A DNA stretch of 64,000 nt from Gemmatimonadaceae bacterium. GTDB taxonomy: Bacteria > Gemmatimonadota > Gemmatimonadetes > Gemmatimonadales > Gemmatimonadaceae. The notes under the pieces were generated by a model. The model ran no database searches. It was not told the origin of the DNA and saw only the letters and a program-made list of their open reading frames with translations. Position 1 is the stretch's first letter. Every line of letters begins with the position of its first letter. The DNA is taken from assembly GCA_036504815.1 (NCBI GenBank), contig DASXUN010000021.1, positions 62,001 to 126,000 on the forward strand. Reading direction: 5' to 3'. The translations under genes and the position numbers were made by a program. This document shows positions 7,683 to 17,253 of this stretch, one piece after another.

Positions 7683-9073
7683 GCGCACCGGTCGGCGCCG
7701 CGCGTCGCGGCCATTCCGAAGCGGCGGCGGGCTTCCTCGTCGACGCCGAACGCGCCGCGTGGCATGACCAGTCGCTCTGGTTCATGCGGCAGAAGCGCGA
7801 CAAGGCCACCGCCCTGCCGGAGTGGGAGCAGCTGCGGTTCGCCGGTTCCGCGCTCAAGACACATGCGATGAGCCGGCTGGCGGACCTGCTCGAGGAGTTC
7901 GAGCGGAAGGCGACCGCCAACGGCGTGGTCGTGCACTGGGCGCGCGATGCCGCCGAGCATAACGCGATCGTGCTCGGCATCCTGCATGCCGCGGGGGTCA
8001 CGCGCGTCTCGAAGAGCAAGTCGATGCTCACCGAAGAATGCGGGCTCAATCCGTTCCTCGAGGCGCGCGGCATCGAGGTGGTGGACACCGACCTCGGCGA
8101 GCGCATCGTCCAGCTGGCCAAGGAACCGCCATCGCACATCGTGATCCCCGCCATCCATTGGAAGCGCGAGGAGATTGGCGAGCTCTTTCACCGAACCATC
8201 GGCACGCCGGCAGGCGAATCGAGCCCCGACGCGCTGGCCGCGGCGGCGCGCGTGCACCTGCGTGACGCGCTGCTCAACGCCGGTGCCGGCATCACGGGGG
8301 CCAATGCCATTGTGGCGGAGACTGGCGGTGTCGTGGTCTGCACCAACGAAGGGAACGCCGACCTCGGCATGCACTCGGCGCCCATCCATATCGCCTGCGT
8401 GGGTATCGAGAAGATCGTCGCCACGCGTGACGATCTTGGCGTGCTGCTGCGGCTGCTCGCGCGCAGCGGCACGGGACAGCCCGTGACTTCGTACACGACC
8501 CACGTGAACTCGCCCAAGCCCGGCGGGGCGATGCACGTGGTCCTCGTGGACAACGGCCGCACGGCCCGGCTTGCCGATGAAGTGATGCGCACCGCCCTGC
8601 ACTGCATTCGCTGTGGCGCCTGCCTCAATACCTGCCCTGTTTATCGCCGCAGCGGGGGTTACAGCTACGGGCACGTAGTTCAGGGACCCATCGGCGCAAT
8701 GCTCGCGCCGGCCGTGGACCTCGATGTGCATAGCACGCTGCCCTTCGCGTCCACGCTCTGTGGGTCGTGCGCCGACGTCTGTCCGGTGCGCATCGATATC
8801 CCCACGCAACTGCTCGCCTGGCGGGCGCGGGCGGCGGCGGCCAAGCGGCTGCCGCGCGGCTATGCGCTCCTCTTCCCGCTGTTGGGATGGGTGCTCGCGT
8901 CGCTCAACCGGTACGAGCGACTGGCGCGATGGGGCCGGCGTATCCAACGACTGCTCCCCCCGTCATGGATCTCGGGGCGATGGAATCCCTGGACGCGTCC
9001 GGGGCGCGCGCTGCCGCTGCTGGCGGATGAGTCATTCCGCGAATGGGCACAACGCGAGGGACGGCACACGTGA
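7679..9073 (+). CDS. lutB: LutB/LldF-type iron-sulphur lactate oxidation subunit
   Basis: A 464-residue protein: an N-terminal LUD domain (about 60-290) followed by a ferredoxin-like domain. Two 4Fe-4S clusters are visible as CIRCGACLNTCPVY, starting at Cys309, and CGSCADVCPVRI, starting at Cys361. It is the electron-transfer subunit of LutABC, which oxidises lactate to pyruvate. The ATG at 7679 overlaps the lutA stop by 4 bases, which implies translational coupling. A basic C-terminal tail of about 80 residues follows the second cluster, as in other LutB proteins. Confidence 0.93.
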   Translation: MSAPVGAARRGHSEAAAGFLVDAERAAWHDQSLWFMRQKRDKATALPEWEQLRFAGSALKTHAMSRLADLLEEFERKATANGVVVHWARDAAEHNAIVLGILHAAGVTRVSKSKSMLTEECGLNPFLEARGIEVVDTDLGERIVQLAKEPPSHIVIPAIHWKREEIGELFHRTIGTPAGESSPDALAAAARVHLRDALLNAGAGITGANAIVAETGGVVVCTNEGNADLGMHSAPIHIACVGIEKIVATRDDLGVLLRLLARSGTGQPVTSYTTHVNSPKPGGAMHVVLVDNGRTARLADEVMRTALHCIRCGACLNTCPVYRRSGGYSYGHVVQGPIGAMLAPAVDLDVHSTLPFASTLCGSCADVCPVRIDIPTQLLAWRARAAAAKRLPRGYALLFPLLGWVLASLNRYERLARWGRRIQRLLPPSWISGRWNPWTRPGRALPLLADESFREWAQREGRHT

Positions 9074-9576
9074 GCGCGCGCGACGAAATCCTCGCGGCCA
9101 TCCGGGCAGCGAACGTTCCCGACGCGCCGCCGGCGGCGCCGCTCGTCGCGGCTCCGGCAGCGATCGATGCATTGCGTGAGCGGTTCCTGCGTGTGCTCGC
9201 CGACGTCGGCGGTCAGGGTGTGGTGCGTCATCCGTCGCAGCCGCTCGACGCCCTGCTCGACGAACTGCTGGGCGACGGTCGCGAGAGCGCGATGGTGGTT
9301 CGCGGTGAGGTCGCGGTGGCGGAGAATGGAGCGGTGTACATCGATGCCGCTCGTCTTGCCCAGCGCAATGACATCGTGCGCGAGGAGCATCTGGTCATCG
9401 TCGTGCCACGGGATGCCATCGTGCCCACGATGCACGAGGCGGTGCGCTGCATTCCCGTTGGCGCCGGATGCGGCTGGTTCCTGAGCGGGCCCTCCAAGAC
9501 GGCGGACATCGAACAGTCGCTGGTGTTCGGCGCCCAGGGCTCCCGCACGCATCGCGTGATCTTCGACTGCGCCTAG
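9070..9576 (+). CDS. lutC: LutC/YkgG-type LUD-domain lactate oxidation subunit
   Basis: A 168-residue LUD-domain protein. The central portion has the family's Asn-Gly and Gly-Pro-Ser-Lys-Thr-Ala-Asp-Ile-Glu features (AENGAVYID and GPSKTADIEQSLVFGAQG). It is the third LutABC component. The GTG at 9070 overlaps the lutB stop (GTGA), matching the lutA-lutB arrangement, so I prefer it to an ATG 27 bases upstream. It is shorter than the Bacillus LutC of about 240 residues, which has a longer N-terminal region. Confidence 0.88.
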   Translation: MSARDEILAAIRAANVPDAPPAAPLVAAPAAIDALRERFLRVLADVGGQGVVRHPSQPLDALLDELLGDGRESAMVVRGEVAVAENGAVYIDAARLAQRNDIVREEHLVIVVPRDAIVPTMHEAVRCIPVGAGCGWFLSGPSKTADIEQSLVFGAQGSRTHRVIFDCA

Positions 9577-9627
9577 CGGCAACCCTCCGTTCGCGGCTGC
9601 CGCCAGGTCATTCACGAGTTACCGATC

Positions 9628-11706
9628 CTACATTCGCCCGGTGGTGAGTTCGCGCACCACGCGATCGGCCCGGTACACATACGCCAGCGCCTCCTGAATG
9701 GCGCGCACATCCACCATCACGTTACGGCCGCGCTCGGGCAGGTAGATATAGTCGCGCACCAGCGCATTGATGTTGCGGTCGAAGTTGAGCCCGACAATGC
9801 GCAGGTCCTTCGTCACGGCCGGCGAACCGGAATTGCCACCGTAGCTGTCGGCGGTCGAGACGAAGTTGAGTGGCGTGCCGAGATCCAGGCCGACCGGCGG
9901 CACGCGCCAGCGATACGGCAGGTCCCAGTCGCTCCCCGCGCCATGGCTGCGATTTCGGTCGTAGACGCCATAGAACGTCGTGAAGGGCGCGGCCAGCGTG
10001 CCGTTGTATTCGTACCCCTTCACTACACCGTCGGCGATGCGTGGCGATGACGACCCGTCCGGCGGGATGTTTGATCCGTAGAGTTCGAACCGCACCCGGC
10101 CGATCTGCGCCGAGAGCGCCGCTTCCTCCACATTGATGCGCGCCTGTTCCAGTTCGAAGGCGAGCACGCTGGGCATGATTGTGTTCATCAACTGCATCAC
10201 GGGGTCTGTGGCCAGCTCCCCGGCGGCGGCACGGCGCGCACCGGCAGTGTCGGTGAGCGCCGTCGCGCTGAGCATCGCGTCGGCCGCTTCGGCGGCGGTA
10301 CGCTCGCCCAGCGCGGCACGGGTGAACTCATGCCCGGCGCCGTACGCCGTGGCGATGTCGTCGAGCGAAATGGCCAGGTAGCGGCGCTCCAGGTCGCGCA
10401 CCTGCGGACGCACGCGCGCGAGCCGCTGCTGGAAGGCCGGCACGCTGTCGGCGGGACCATGCTGCACCCGCCACGCCCAGTACCCGGCCTGCAGCGTCGA
10501 ACTGCTCGCCGCGGGGCTGACCAAATTTGAGAAGGCCGTGAGCGCGGTGCGGGACTTCGTCCGCTGGCGCTGCAGCTCGGTCATCCGGTCGAACAGCTTG
10601 CCGTACGTGCTCTTCAACTCGGACGTCGCCTGGATGGCGTTCACCAGGTCGCGTTCGATGGCCGACCGGCGTCCCATGATGTTGGCATCGCGGAGTCCTT
10701 CGAGCCGTCCCGGAATCGGTTTCCAGCTGTTCGACAGGCTGAGCATCGTGACCATCGCATCGGCCCGCTGCCGTTCGTCGTTGCTCGCATCGCGGAACGC
10801 CTTGAGCGCGGCCAGATGCGACGACAGGAAATGCTCGGTATATGGCAGCGCGACGTCGCGCTGATATTCCAGTTGGCTGATCGTCGTGAGGCGCCGCGTC
10901 GCGCCGGGGTTGCCGATCACGAAGACGACGTCGCCTTCCTTGACGCCGTTGACGCCGCCCCACGCGAAGTGCGCCGGACTCGCGACGGGCTTGCCGTCGG
11001 CGCCATAGGCGCGCATCACCGCGAAGTCGAGTGCATAACGCGGGAAGGTGAAGTTGTCCCAGTCGCCGCCGAGGTTGGCCACGCCGAGTTCCGCGGCAAC
11101 GACCAGACGGACATCGGTGTAGCGCTTGAAGACGTAGGCCGAGGCGCGGGCACCGTTGTACAGCCCCACCACCTGCACCCAGATGGAGTCGCCGGGCGAC
11201 GCATACTGGGCCTTCAGCCGATTCTGCGCCGCGGCCGTTGCCGCGCGCCGTGCGTCGTCGCGCGCGGCCCCTTCGCCCGCTGCATCGCCTGCGGCGTTCA
11301 CTTCCTTCGAGATATCGACCGCCGCGAGCAGCTGGTCGGCAATCATGTTCGGCAGGCGCCGTTCATCGGCGAGAGTCCGCGCGACGAACCCCGAGTCGAG
11401 CAGGTGTTCGCCCGGCCGGCTGATGGCGTTCACCGACCCCCGTACGCAGTGATGATTCGTGATGATCAGCCCGTTCTCCGAGACGAACGCAGCCGAGCAG
11501 CCGGGAATGCGCAGCGCGGCAAGGCGGGCGCGGGCAAACCAGGCGGAATCCGCCGCGAACCCGTACGTCTTCGAGAAGTATTCGGACGGGGCGTACTCGA
11601 ACGTCCACATCTTTCCCAGGTCGAATCGACCGGGAGAGACCGCGGACTGGGCGGAGAGCGAGGCGGCCGTGCACGCGGCAAGGAAGAGCGCGCGAATGAA
11701 GCGCAT
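9628..11706 (-). CDS. S46-family dipeptidyl-peptidase, secreted
   Basis: A 692-residue exported serine peptidase of the DPP7/DPP11 family. The signal peptide ends at about residue 20 (SLSAQ). The chymotrypsin-like double barrel is split by a helical domain. The catalytic His lies in TNHHC (84-87) and the nucleophile is Ser626 in GGNSGSP. A conserved Asp-containing block, DNFTFPRYALDF, lies between them. S46 enzymes remove N-terminal dipeptides in the periplasm or outside the cell and are typical of asaccharolytic Bacteroidota and related phyla. The ATG at 11706 is chosen because it begins the signal peptide; the frame extends 31 codons further up without sense. It is divergent from the MHS transporter. 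Confidence 0.92.
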   Translation of the reverse strand: MRFIRALFLAACTAASLSAQSAVSPGRFDLGKMWTFEYAPSEYFSKTYGFAADSAWFARARLAALRIPGCSAAFVSENGLIITNHHCVRGSVNAISRPGEHLLDSGFVARTLADERRLPNMIADQLLAAVDISKEVNAAGDAAGEGAARDDARRAATAAAQNRLKAQYASPGDSIWVQVVGLYNGARASAYVFKRYTDVRLVVAAELGVANLGGDWDNFTFPRYALDFAVMRAYGADGKPVASPAHFAWGGVNGVKEGDVVFVIGNPGATRRLTTISQLEYQRDVALPYTEHFLSSHLAALKAFRDASNDERQRADAMVTMLSLSNSWKPIPGRLEGLRDANIMGRRSAIERDLVNAIQATSELKSTYGKLFDRMTELQRQRTKSRTALTAFSNLVSPAASSSTLQAGYWAWRVQHGPADSVPAFQQRLARVRPQVRDLERRYLAISLDDIATAYGAGHEFTRAALGERTAAEAADAMLSATALTDTAGARRAAAGELATDPVMQLMNTIMPSVLAFELEQARINVEEAALSAQIGRVRFELYGSNIPPDGSSSPRIADGVVKGYEYNGTLAAPFTTFYGVYDRNRSHGAGSDWDLPYRWRVPPVGLDLGTPLNFVSTADSYGGNSGSPAVTKDLRIVGLNFDRNINALVRDYIYLPERGRNVMVDVRAIQEALAYVYRADRVVRELTTGRM

Positions 11707-11871
11707 GATCGTTGATCCGTTGAGGCCGCGACACCATGACGCGGCGATGCCTGATTCTAATGATTTGCCGGGCACGACGCCTGCGGACGACAGCGGCACT
11801 TCGCGCCGTCGACGGTCGAGAATCGAGAATCAACTCGCCGCCCGCCAGTTGTCGGTGCAACTTTCCCTGCC

Positions 11872-13173
11872 ATGCAGAGTCGCCGCCACGCAGCGCCGCT
11901 GGGTAATGCCACGTCATCCACAACGTCGGCGCGTGCCGCGCGGATTGCCGTCACCGCCGCGTCGCTGGGCAACGTTCTCGAGTGGTTCGATTTTGCCGTC
12001 TACGGATTCTTCGCGGCGGTCATCGGTCGGAATTTCTTTCCAACCGGCGACGAGGCGACGGAGGTGCTCGCTTCCTTCGCCGCGTTCGGCGTCGGCTTCC
12101 TGGCGCGTCCGTTGGGTGGAATCGTCATCGGTCGCATCGGGGACCTGAAAGGAAGGCGCACCTCGCTGCTGCTCACCATCTTCCTGATGGCGACCGGCAC
12201 GGTGTTGATTGGCGTGGCACCGACATACGCCACCATCGGGATCGCGGGACCCATCATCATTGTCATTGCCCGCCTGCTTCAGGGATTCTCCGCCGGCGGC
12301 GAGTGGGGCGGGTCGACGGCATTCATGGTCGAGTGGTCGGAACCCGGCCGGCGCGGGTTCTATGGCAGTCTTCAGCAGGTGGGGGTCGTCTCGGGGGTGC
12401 TGCTCGGCTCGGTCGCCGGGGCGACCATCAACACGTTACTGACGCCGGATCAGATTGCCGGCTGGGGATGGCGGCTCCCGTTTCTGTTCGGCGGCCTGAT
12501 TGGACCGGTCGGACTGTACATGCGGCGCAGCATCGGTGAGACACCGGCCTATCGCGAAGCCGCGCCCGAGTCGGTGAAGGTCAGTGCCCATACGATCGGA
12601 CTCACGGCGCGCGCCGCCGGCTTCACCATCCTGTGGACCGTCGCGTTCTACATCTACATCAACTACATGCCGACCTTCACGCGCACGTACGCCGGACTGT
12701 CCGGCGCACAGTCGCTTTGGTCCAATTCCATTGGCATCGCGGTCCTGCTGGTCTCGATTCCCCTGATGGGCCGCCTGTCTGATCGTATCGGACGCAGGCC
12801 GCTGCTGCTGACCTGCTGCGCGGCCTTCGTCGTCCTCCCATATCCGATGGCCCGGCTCTTTCTCACGGCGCCGCCCTTTGCGGTCATCGCCGCCTCACAG
12901 GTGCTCTTCGGTTTGGTGATTTCGCTTTACAGTGGCGCCGGTCCGTCGGCGATCGCCGAGATCTTCCCCACGCGCAGCCGCTCCACGCTGATGTCCGCCG
13001 GCAACGCGTTGGCGACCGCGCTCTTCGGCGGCTTCGCTCCCTACATCGCCTCGTGGCTCATCGCGCGCACCGGCAACCCCATCGCCTGGGTGGCGTACGT
13101 GATGTCGGCCGCCGTCGTCACCGGACTCGTCATACTCTCCCTCAAGGAAACGGCGCACGAACCGCTGCGCTGA
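11872..13173 (+). CDS. MFS transporter, metabolite:H+ symporter (MHS) family
   Basis: A 433-residue, 12-helix inner-membrane carrier. The MHS-type N-terminus is clear (GNVLEWFDFAVYGFFA), with the MFS loop motif GRIGDLKGRRTSLL, then LLQGFSAGGEWGG and a second loop motif GRLSDRIGRRPLLL. Relatives (ProP, KgtP, ShiA) import organic acids, betaines or shikimate with protons. A deacetylase-like gene starts 13 bases after its stop, so the two probably form an operon for uptake and hydrolysis of one compound. Confidence 0.9.
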   Translation: MQSRRHAAPLGNATSSTTSARAARIAVTAASLGNVLEWFDFAVYGFFAAVIGRNFFPTGDEATEVLASFAAFGVGFLARPLGGIVIGRIGDLKGRRTSLLLTIFLMATGTVLIGVAPTYATIGIAGPIIIVIARLLQGFSAGGEWGGSTAFMVEWSEPGRRGFYGSLQQVGVVSGVLLGSVAGATINTLLTPDQIAGWGWRLPFLFGGLIGPVGLYMRRSIGETPAYREAAPESVKVSAHTIGLTARAAGFTILWTVAFYIYINYMPTFTRTYAGLSGAQSLWSNSIGIAVLLVSIPLMGRLSDRIGRRPLLLTCCAAFVVLPYPMARLFLTAPPFAVIAASQVLFGLVISLYSGAGPSAIAEIFPTRSRSTLMSAGNALATALFGGFAPYIASWLIARTGNPIAWVAYVMSAAVVTGLVILSLKETAHEPLR

Positions 13174-13186
13174 CGGTATCCCTCAG

Positions 13187-14089
13187 ATGACACCAGATTC
13201 GCCCGCACTGGAACCCTGGCAGTGGCCCGAGACTCACTGGCGCGCCCTCGTCAACCAGGTGCGCGCCGGCCGGACGTTGCGCCCCGCGGCCTGGAAGGAC
13301 GGCGCCCGCTGCGCCGTGGCGCTCTCCTTCGATTCCGATCACGAAACGAACGAACTTCGCGAGGGCGGCCGTTCCATCGGCCGCATGGCATGGGGGGAGT
13401 TCGGCAGCCGGGTCGGGGTTCCTGCCCTGCTGAACATCCTGCGCACCCACGACGTGCGCGCCTCCTTCTTCGTGCCCGCTGTCTCCGCGCAATTGCATCC
13501 CGACGAACAGCGCCGGGTGGTGGCCGAAGGTCATGAGATCGGCATCCACGGCTGGATTCACGAACTCAACTCGGTGCTCCCGTACGAAGCCGAGCGTGAC
13601 CTGATGATGCGGTCAGCGGAGGCGCTCGAGCGCATCACCGGCGTGCGTCCCGTGGGGCTTCGCACGCCCTCGTGGGACTTCAGTCCCAACACGCTGCGCA
13701 TCGAGCGCGAGATGGGACTGCAGTACGATTCGTCGCTGATGGCCGACGTCGACTGCTATGAACTGCTGCTCGACGGCGCACCGAGCGGCATTGTGGAGCT
13801 CCCGGTCGAGTGGATTCGGGACGACGCGCCGTACCTGAGCATGCATCGCTTCCAGTCATTGCGGCCGTACACGCCGCCACAGGCGGTGTTTGAGATCTTC
13901 CGGCGCGAGCTGGACGGCGCGCACGCGGCCGGCGGCATCTTCCAGGTGACGATGCACCCGCACATCATCACGCATCGGTCGCGCATCTGGATCGTCGAGG
14001 AACTCATCCGCCACGCCAAGGCGAAGGGCGACGTCTGGTTTGCCACGCACGCCGAGATCACGGCGTGGGTGCGCGAGCACGCAACATAG
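13187..14089 (+). CDS. Polysaccharide deacetylase-family hydrolase (PuuE-like)
   Basis: A 300-residue cytoplasmic protein with the NodB fold: the first-motif Asp is in FDSDHE (48-53) and the metal-binding pair is His121/His125 in GIHGWIHE. RTPSWDFSPNT and the C-terminal TMHPHI are also family-like. There is no signal peptide, which argues for a small amide substrate, as in PuuE allantoinase-type members, rather than a cell-wall polymer. It follows the MHS transporter by 13 bases. Confidence 0.82.
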   Translation: MTPDSPALEPWQWPETHWRALVNQVRAGRTLRPAAWKDGARCAVALSFDSDHETNELREGGRSIGRMAWGEFGSRVGVPALLNILRTHDVRASFFVPAVSAQLHPDEQRRVVAEGHEIGIHGWIHELNSVLPYEAERDLMMRSAEALERITGVRPVGLRTPSWDFSPNTLRIEREMGLQYDSSLMADVDCYELLLDGAPSGIVELPVEWIRDDAPYLSMHRFQSLRPYTPPQAVFEIFRRELDGAHAAGGIFQVTMHPHIITHRSRIWIVEELIRHAKAKGDVWFATHAEITAWVREHAT

Positions 14090-14111
14090 CGCGCCCAACG
14101 CCGAAGCGTAT

Positions 14112-15503
14112 TCACCGTCGTGTCCATAGCGCGATGACGGCGCAGACGCCGTCCGCTGATCGCCACTCGAACGGCGCCGACATCACGTCCGGATAGGCCT
14201 CGACGGCCAGCACCTGGTCGGGCCGCGCGGTTGCGTCCAGCACCTCGACGCCTTCGATGGCGCGCACCCCGTTCACGTAGACGCCGATCTTCTCGCAACG
14301 CGCGCCGCTGCTCGTGTTGCGCGCGCGGATGTCGGTGGGACTGCGCACCGTGAATCCGCGTGCATTCGAGAGCAGGTCGGTCACGCGCTGCGCGCTGAGC
14401 AGTTGCGGACTTCCCGGCAGGAAGACCGAGCCGCTCGCAATCCGGTGCCGGGCCAGCACCGCGTCGAGCACGTGGATGACGAGGTCGACGCGGCCGGTGA
14501 TCGTCACCGCGTCCAGGCGCTGCGCCTGCTCGCTCACGCGCACCAGCAAGGTCGTATTGCGCCGCCCCGACGCCAGCACCGGCATCGACCGCGGTTCGAG
14601 GCCGATGGCGCGGATTTCCATCACCCAGGTGCCGAACGGAAGGTCCATCAGCGAGAAGGCACCGTCGGTGACGGGTGCCTCGCGCCCGAGCGCGGCAATC
14701 CGCACGCGCCCGCTGACCAGCGGTTGGCCGCGTTCGTTGAGCACCCGACCCCGCACTTCGGCCGGACCAGTCGTCACGGACGAATCAACCAGCCAGACGT
14801 CCTGGCGCAGTGCCCCCGTGGCGGAGATGGTCACCGGACTGGCGACGTCCCGATACCCGGGGGCGTGCACTTCGAAGTTCAGGACCACGCCCGACGGCAC
14901 CTGACACATGCTGTAGGTGCCTGCGGCAGATACCGTGTCCACCGCGCGTCCAGGTTCGGTGCGCATCATTCCCGTCTTCAGCGAGATTGCGCTCCACGAC
15001 ACGGTGACGGTGGCGCCGGGCGCCGACTGCCGTCCGCGCGCCGTCCTCACGAACCCGGCGAGCAGCGCATTCCCGCTCGAGTCGCCCTCGGCGTCGCCGC
15101 ATCGCAGGAGGCGCACGATTCCCCCGGACGGAATACTCATGTTCATGCGGACGATGGAATCCGTGTCGAGATCGACGCCCTGCACGGGAGCGTCGAGGCC
15201 GAGCAGGTCGAGCGCCTCATGGTAGAAGCCGAGCACGTACTTGCCCGATGGAACGCCCCCGATCGCGAAGCGGCCCTCCAAATCGGTGCGAGTCGTGAAC
15301 GGAACGCCGGTTCCATCGCGGGACGCCAGGTGCACCTCGGCACCAACGAGCGGCGCCTGGGCGACGGAATCGAAGAGGACGCCCTGCACCGCGTGAAGTC
15401 GCGCGGGGGAACGCTGGGCGTCGAGCCGGTCGGCCAGGACCGCGGCCAGGTAGACCAACCCAACCGCCGTGCGGGCCATATCACGGATCGTGCGATCACT
15501 CAT
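14112..15503 (-). CDS. Carboxypeptidase regulatory-like domain protein with TonB-plug-like C-terminus
   Basis: A 463-residue exported protein. After a signal region (to about residue 30) there are three beta-sandwich regulatory-like domains: about 38-110 (DLEGRFAIGGVPSGKY), 120-230, and 245-310 (RGRVLNERGQPLVSG). The C-terminal part (about 325-463) resembles a TonB receptor plug, with LDAVTITGR, VTDLLSNARGFTV and VYVNGVRA. No 22-strand barrel follows; the protein simply ends. It is probably periplasmic or outer-membrane-associated, with unknown partner. The ATG at 15503 has no good ribosome site; an in-frame ATG at 15479 is an alternative. Confidence 0.7.
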   Translation of the reverse strand: MSDRTIRDMARTAVGLVYLAAVLADRLDAQRSPARLHAVQGVLFDSVAQAPLVGAEVHLASRDGTGVPFTTRTDLEGRFAIGGVPSGKYVLGFYHEALDLLGLDAPVQGVDLDTDSIVRMNMSIPSGGIVRLLRCGDAEGDSSGNALLAGFVRTARGRQSAPGATVTVSWSAISLKTGMMRTEPGRAVDTVSAAGTYSMCQVPSGVVLNFEVHAPGYRDVASPVTISATGALRQDVWLVDSSVTTGPAEVRGRVLNERGQPLVSGRVRIAALGREAPVTDGAFSLMDLPFGTWVMEIRAIGLEPRSMPVLASGRRNTTLLVRVSEQAQRLDAVTITGRVDLVIHVLDAVLARHRIASGSVFLPGSPQLLSAQRVTDLLSNARGFTVRSPTDIRARNTSSGARCEKIGVYVNGVRAIEGVEVLDATARPDQVLAVEAYPDVMSAPFEWRSADGVCAVIALWTRR

Positions 15504-15574
15504 TGGGGGGCTAGGTGAGTCGTCACCGGGAATCTGGCCTCCCTGCAGCGCGGGTGCCACTCTTAGGGATGATC

Positions 15575-17200
15575 ATGCGCCTCGGTGCCTCGTTCGCGAC
15601 AACGGTGGTCGCCGTCGCCGCACTCTCGGCCCAGTCCCCGTCGCGGGCGTCGGTGCCAGATTGGCGCGAGGGCGCCACCTGTTATGAGGTCTTCGTCCGC
15701 TCGTTCCGCGACTCGAACGGCGACGGCATTGGCGACCTCAATGGCCTCACGGCGAACCTCGACTACATCAACGACGGCAACCCGCGGAGCAGGCGTTCGC
15801 TCGGCGCTTGCTGCCTGTGGCTGATGCCGATCATGGAGTCGCCGAGTTATCACGGCTACGACATCAGCGATTACTACCGCGTGGCCCCGGTGTATGGCAC
15901 GAACGCCGATTTTCGGCGGCTGGTCGCCGCCGCGCACAAGCGCGGCATCAAGGTGCTGGTTGACATGGTGCTGAACCACACGTCAAGCAAGCATCCGGCC
16001 TTCCAGAGCGCCTTGCGCGACCCCAACTCGCCGTATCGGTCATGGTATCGCTTTGCGCCGGCCCCCGGCCCGAACAACCGCTGGGGGAACAACAACTGGC
16101 ACCGATCCCCGGTCCGGGACGAGTTCTTCTACGGTTTCTTCTGGAAGGGGATGCCGGACCTGAATTACGAGGCGCCGGGTGCGTTGGACGAGATGAAGAA
16201 GGTGGCCGCGTTCTGGCTGAATGAGATGGGCGCCGACGGATTCCGGCTCGACGCGGTGAAGTACCTGGTTGAAGACGGATCGAAGGTCGACGACACACCC
16301 GGCACGCATGCCGTGCTGCGCGAGTATGCCGCGTATGTGCGCCAGGCAAAGCCGGGGGCGTTCACCATCGGCGAGGTCTTCGACAGCACTGGCACGCTGC
16401 TCACCTACTATCCCGACCAGCTCGATGCCTACTTCGCGTTCGAAGTGGCCGACTCGCTGATCGCGGGGGTTCGCCGCGGTGATGCGCGAGGGATGCTCGC
16501 CCCGGTGCTGCGGCTGCAGCGCGCGCAGCCGGCCACGCGGTGGGCGCCGTTCCTGCGCAATCATGACCAGCCGCGCACGCGCACCGAACTTGGCGGAGAT
16601 TGGGGGAAGGCGCGCGTGTCGTCGCTCTTGTTGCTCACCCTCCCCGGGCTTCCATTCGTCTACTACGGCGAGGAACTGGGAATGACGGGCGGCAAGCCGG
16701 ACGAGCGGATCCGCACGCCCATGGCCTGGTCGCTCACGACGCCGCACGCCGGCTTCACCACCGGCACACCGTGGGAGCCGCTGGCCGCTGACTCGCTCGA
16801 CGCGAATGTCGAGGCGCAGGCCGGCCGGGCGTCGTCAATGCTCAACCTCCATCGCACGCTGATCCGGGTCCGCGCCGCGTCGCCAGCACTCGCGCGTGGC
16901 GTGCTGGAGCCCCTGACCACCAGCGACGCCGCCGTCGTCGCTTTCCTGCGGCGTGATGCGACGGACGTGGTGCTCGTGATCGCCAACGTTGGCGCGAGGG
17001 CACTCAAGGAGGTGACCGTCACCTCCGCCGATGGCGCCATCTCTTCGCGACGCGCGTGGCCGCGGACGCTGTTTGGCGAGTCTCGGGGACCGACGCTTCA
17101 GGTCGATGCGCACGGACGGCTCAAGGCGACAGTCGACTTGCCCGGCTACGCCGGGTTCGTGATCAGCCTGGGGCGGCCCGGGGGTGCGCCGGCGCGCTGA
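15575..17200 (+). CDS. Secreted GH13 alpha-amylase-family glucosidase
   Basis: A 541-residue exported enzyme: signal peptide ending near SAQ (18-20), (beta/alpha)8 barrel with inserted domain B, and a C-terminal beta-domain. The GH13 catalytic triad is complete: Asp226 in GFRLDAVKY, Glu267 in TIGEVFD and Asp331 in LRNHDQPR. It should cleave alpha-glucosidic bonds in malto-oligosaccharides or similar glucans outside the cytoplasm. The ATG at 15575 is chosen for its AGGG site 6 bases upstream and clean signal peptide; an ATG two codons earlier also exists. It faces a second GH13 gene. Confidence 0.92.
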   Translation: MRLGASFATTVVAVAALSAQSPSRASVPDWREGATCYEVFVRSFRDSNGDGIGDLNGLTANLDYINDGNPRSRRSLGACCLWLMPIMESPSYHGYDISDYYRVAPVYGTNADFRRLVAAAHKRGIKVLVDMVLNHTSSKHPAFQSALRDPNSPYRSWYRFAPAPGPNNRWGNNNWHRSPVRDEFFYGFFWKGMPDLNYEAPGALDEMKKVAAFWLNEMGADGFRLDAVKYLVEDGSKVDDTPGTHAVLREYAAYVRQAKPGAFTIGEVFDSTGTLLTYYPDQLDAYFAFEVADSLIAGVRRGDARGMLAPVLRLQRAQPATRWAPFLRNHDQPRTRTELGGDWGKARVSSLLLLTLPGLPFVYYGEELGMTGGKPDERIRTPMAWSLTTPHAGFTTGTPWEPLAADSLDANVEAQAGRASSMLNLHRTLIRVRAASPALARGVLEPLTTSDAAVVAFLRRDATDVVLVIANVGARALKEVTVTSADGAISSRRAWPRTLFGESRGPTLQVDAHGRLKATVDLPGYAGFVISLGRPGGAPAR

Positions 17201-17220
17201 ACGACCGGCCCGCCGGTCGT
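17201..17220. terminator. Hairpin between convergent GH13 genes
   Basis: ACGACCGGC and GCCGGTCGT form 9-bp inverted arms separated by two bases, immediately after the stop at 17200. There is no T-run on the plus side, so intrinsic termination is uncertain, but a shared terminator between convergent genes is plausible. Confidence 0.4.
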
Positions 17221-17253
17221 GCCTCGGCGGGCCGTATTAGTATCACTTCGCTA

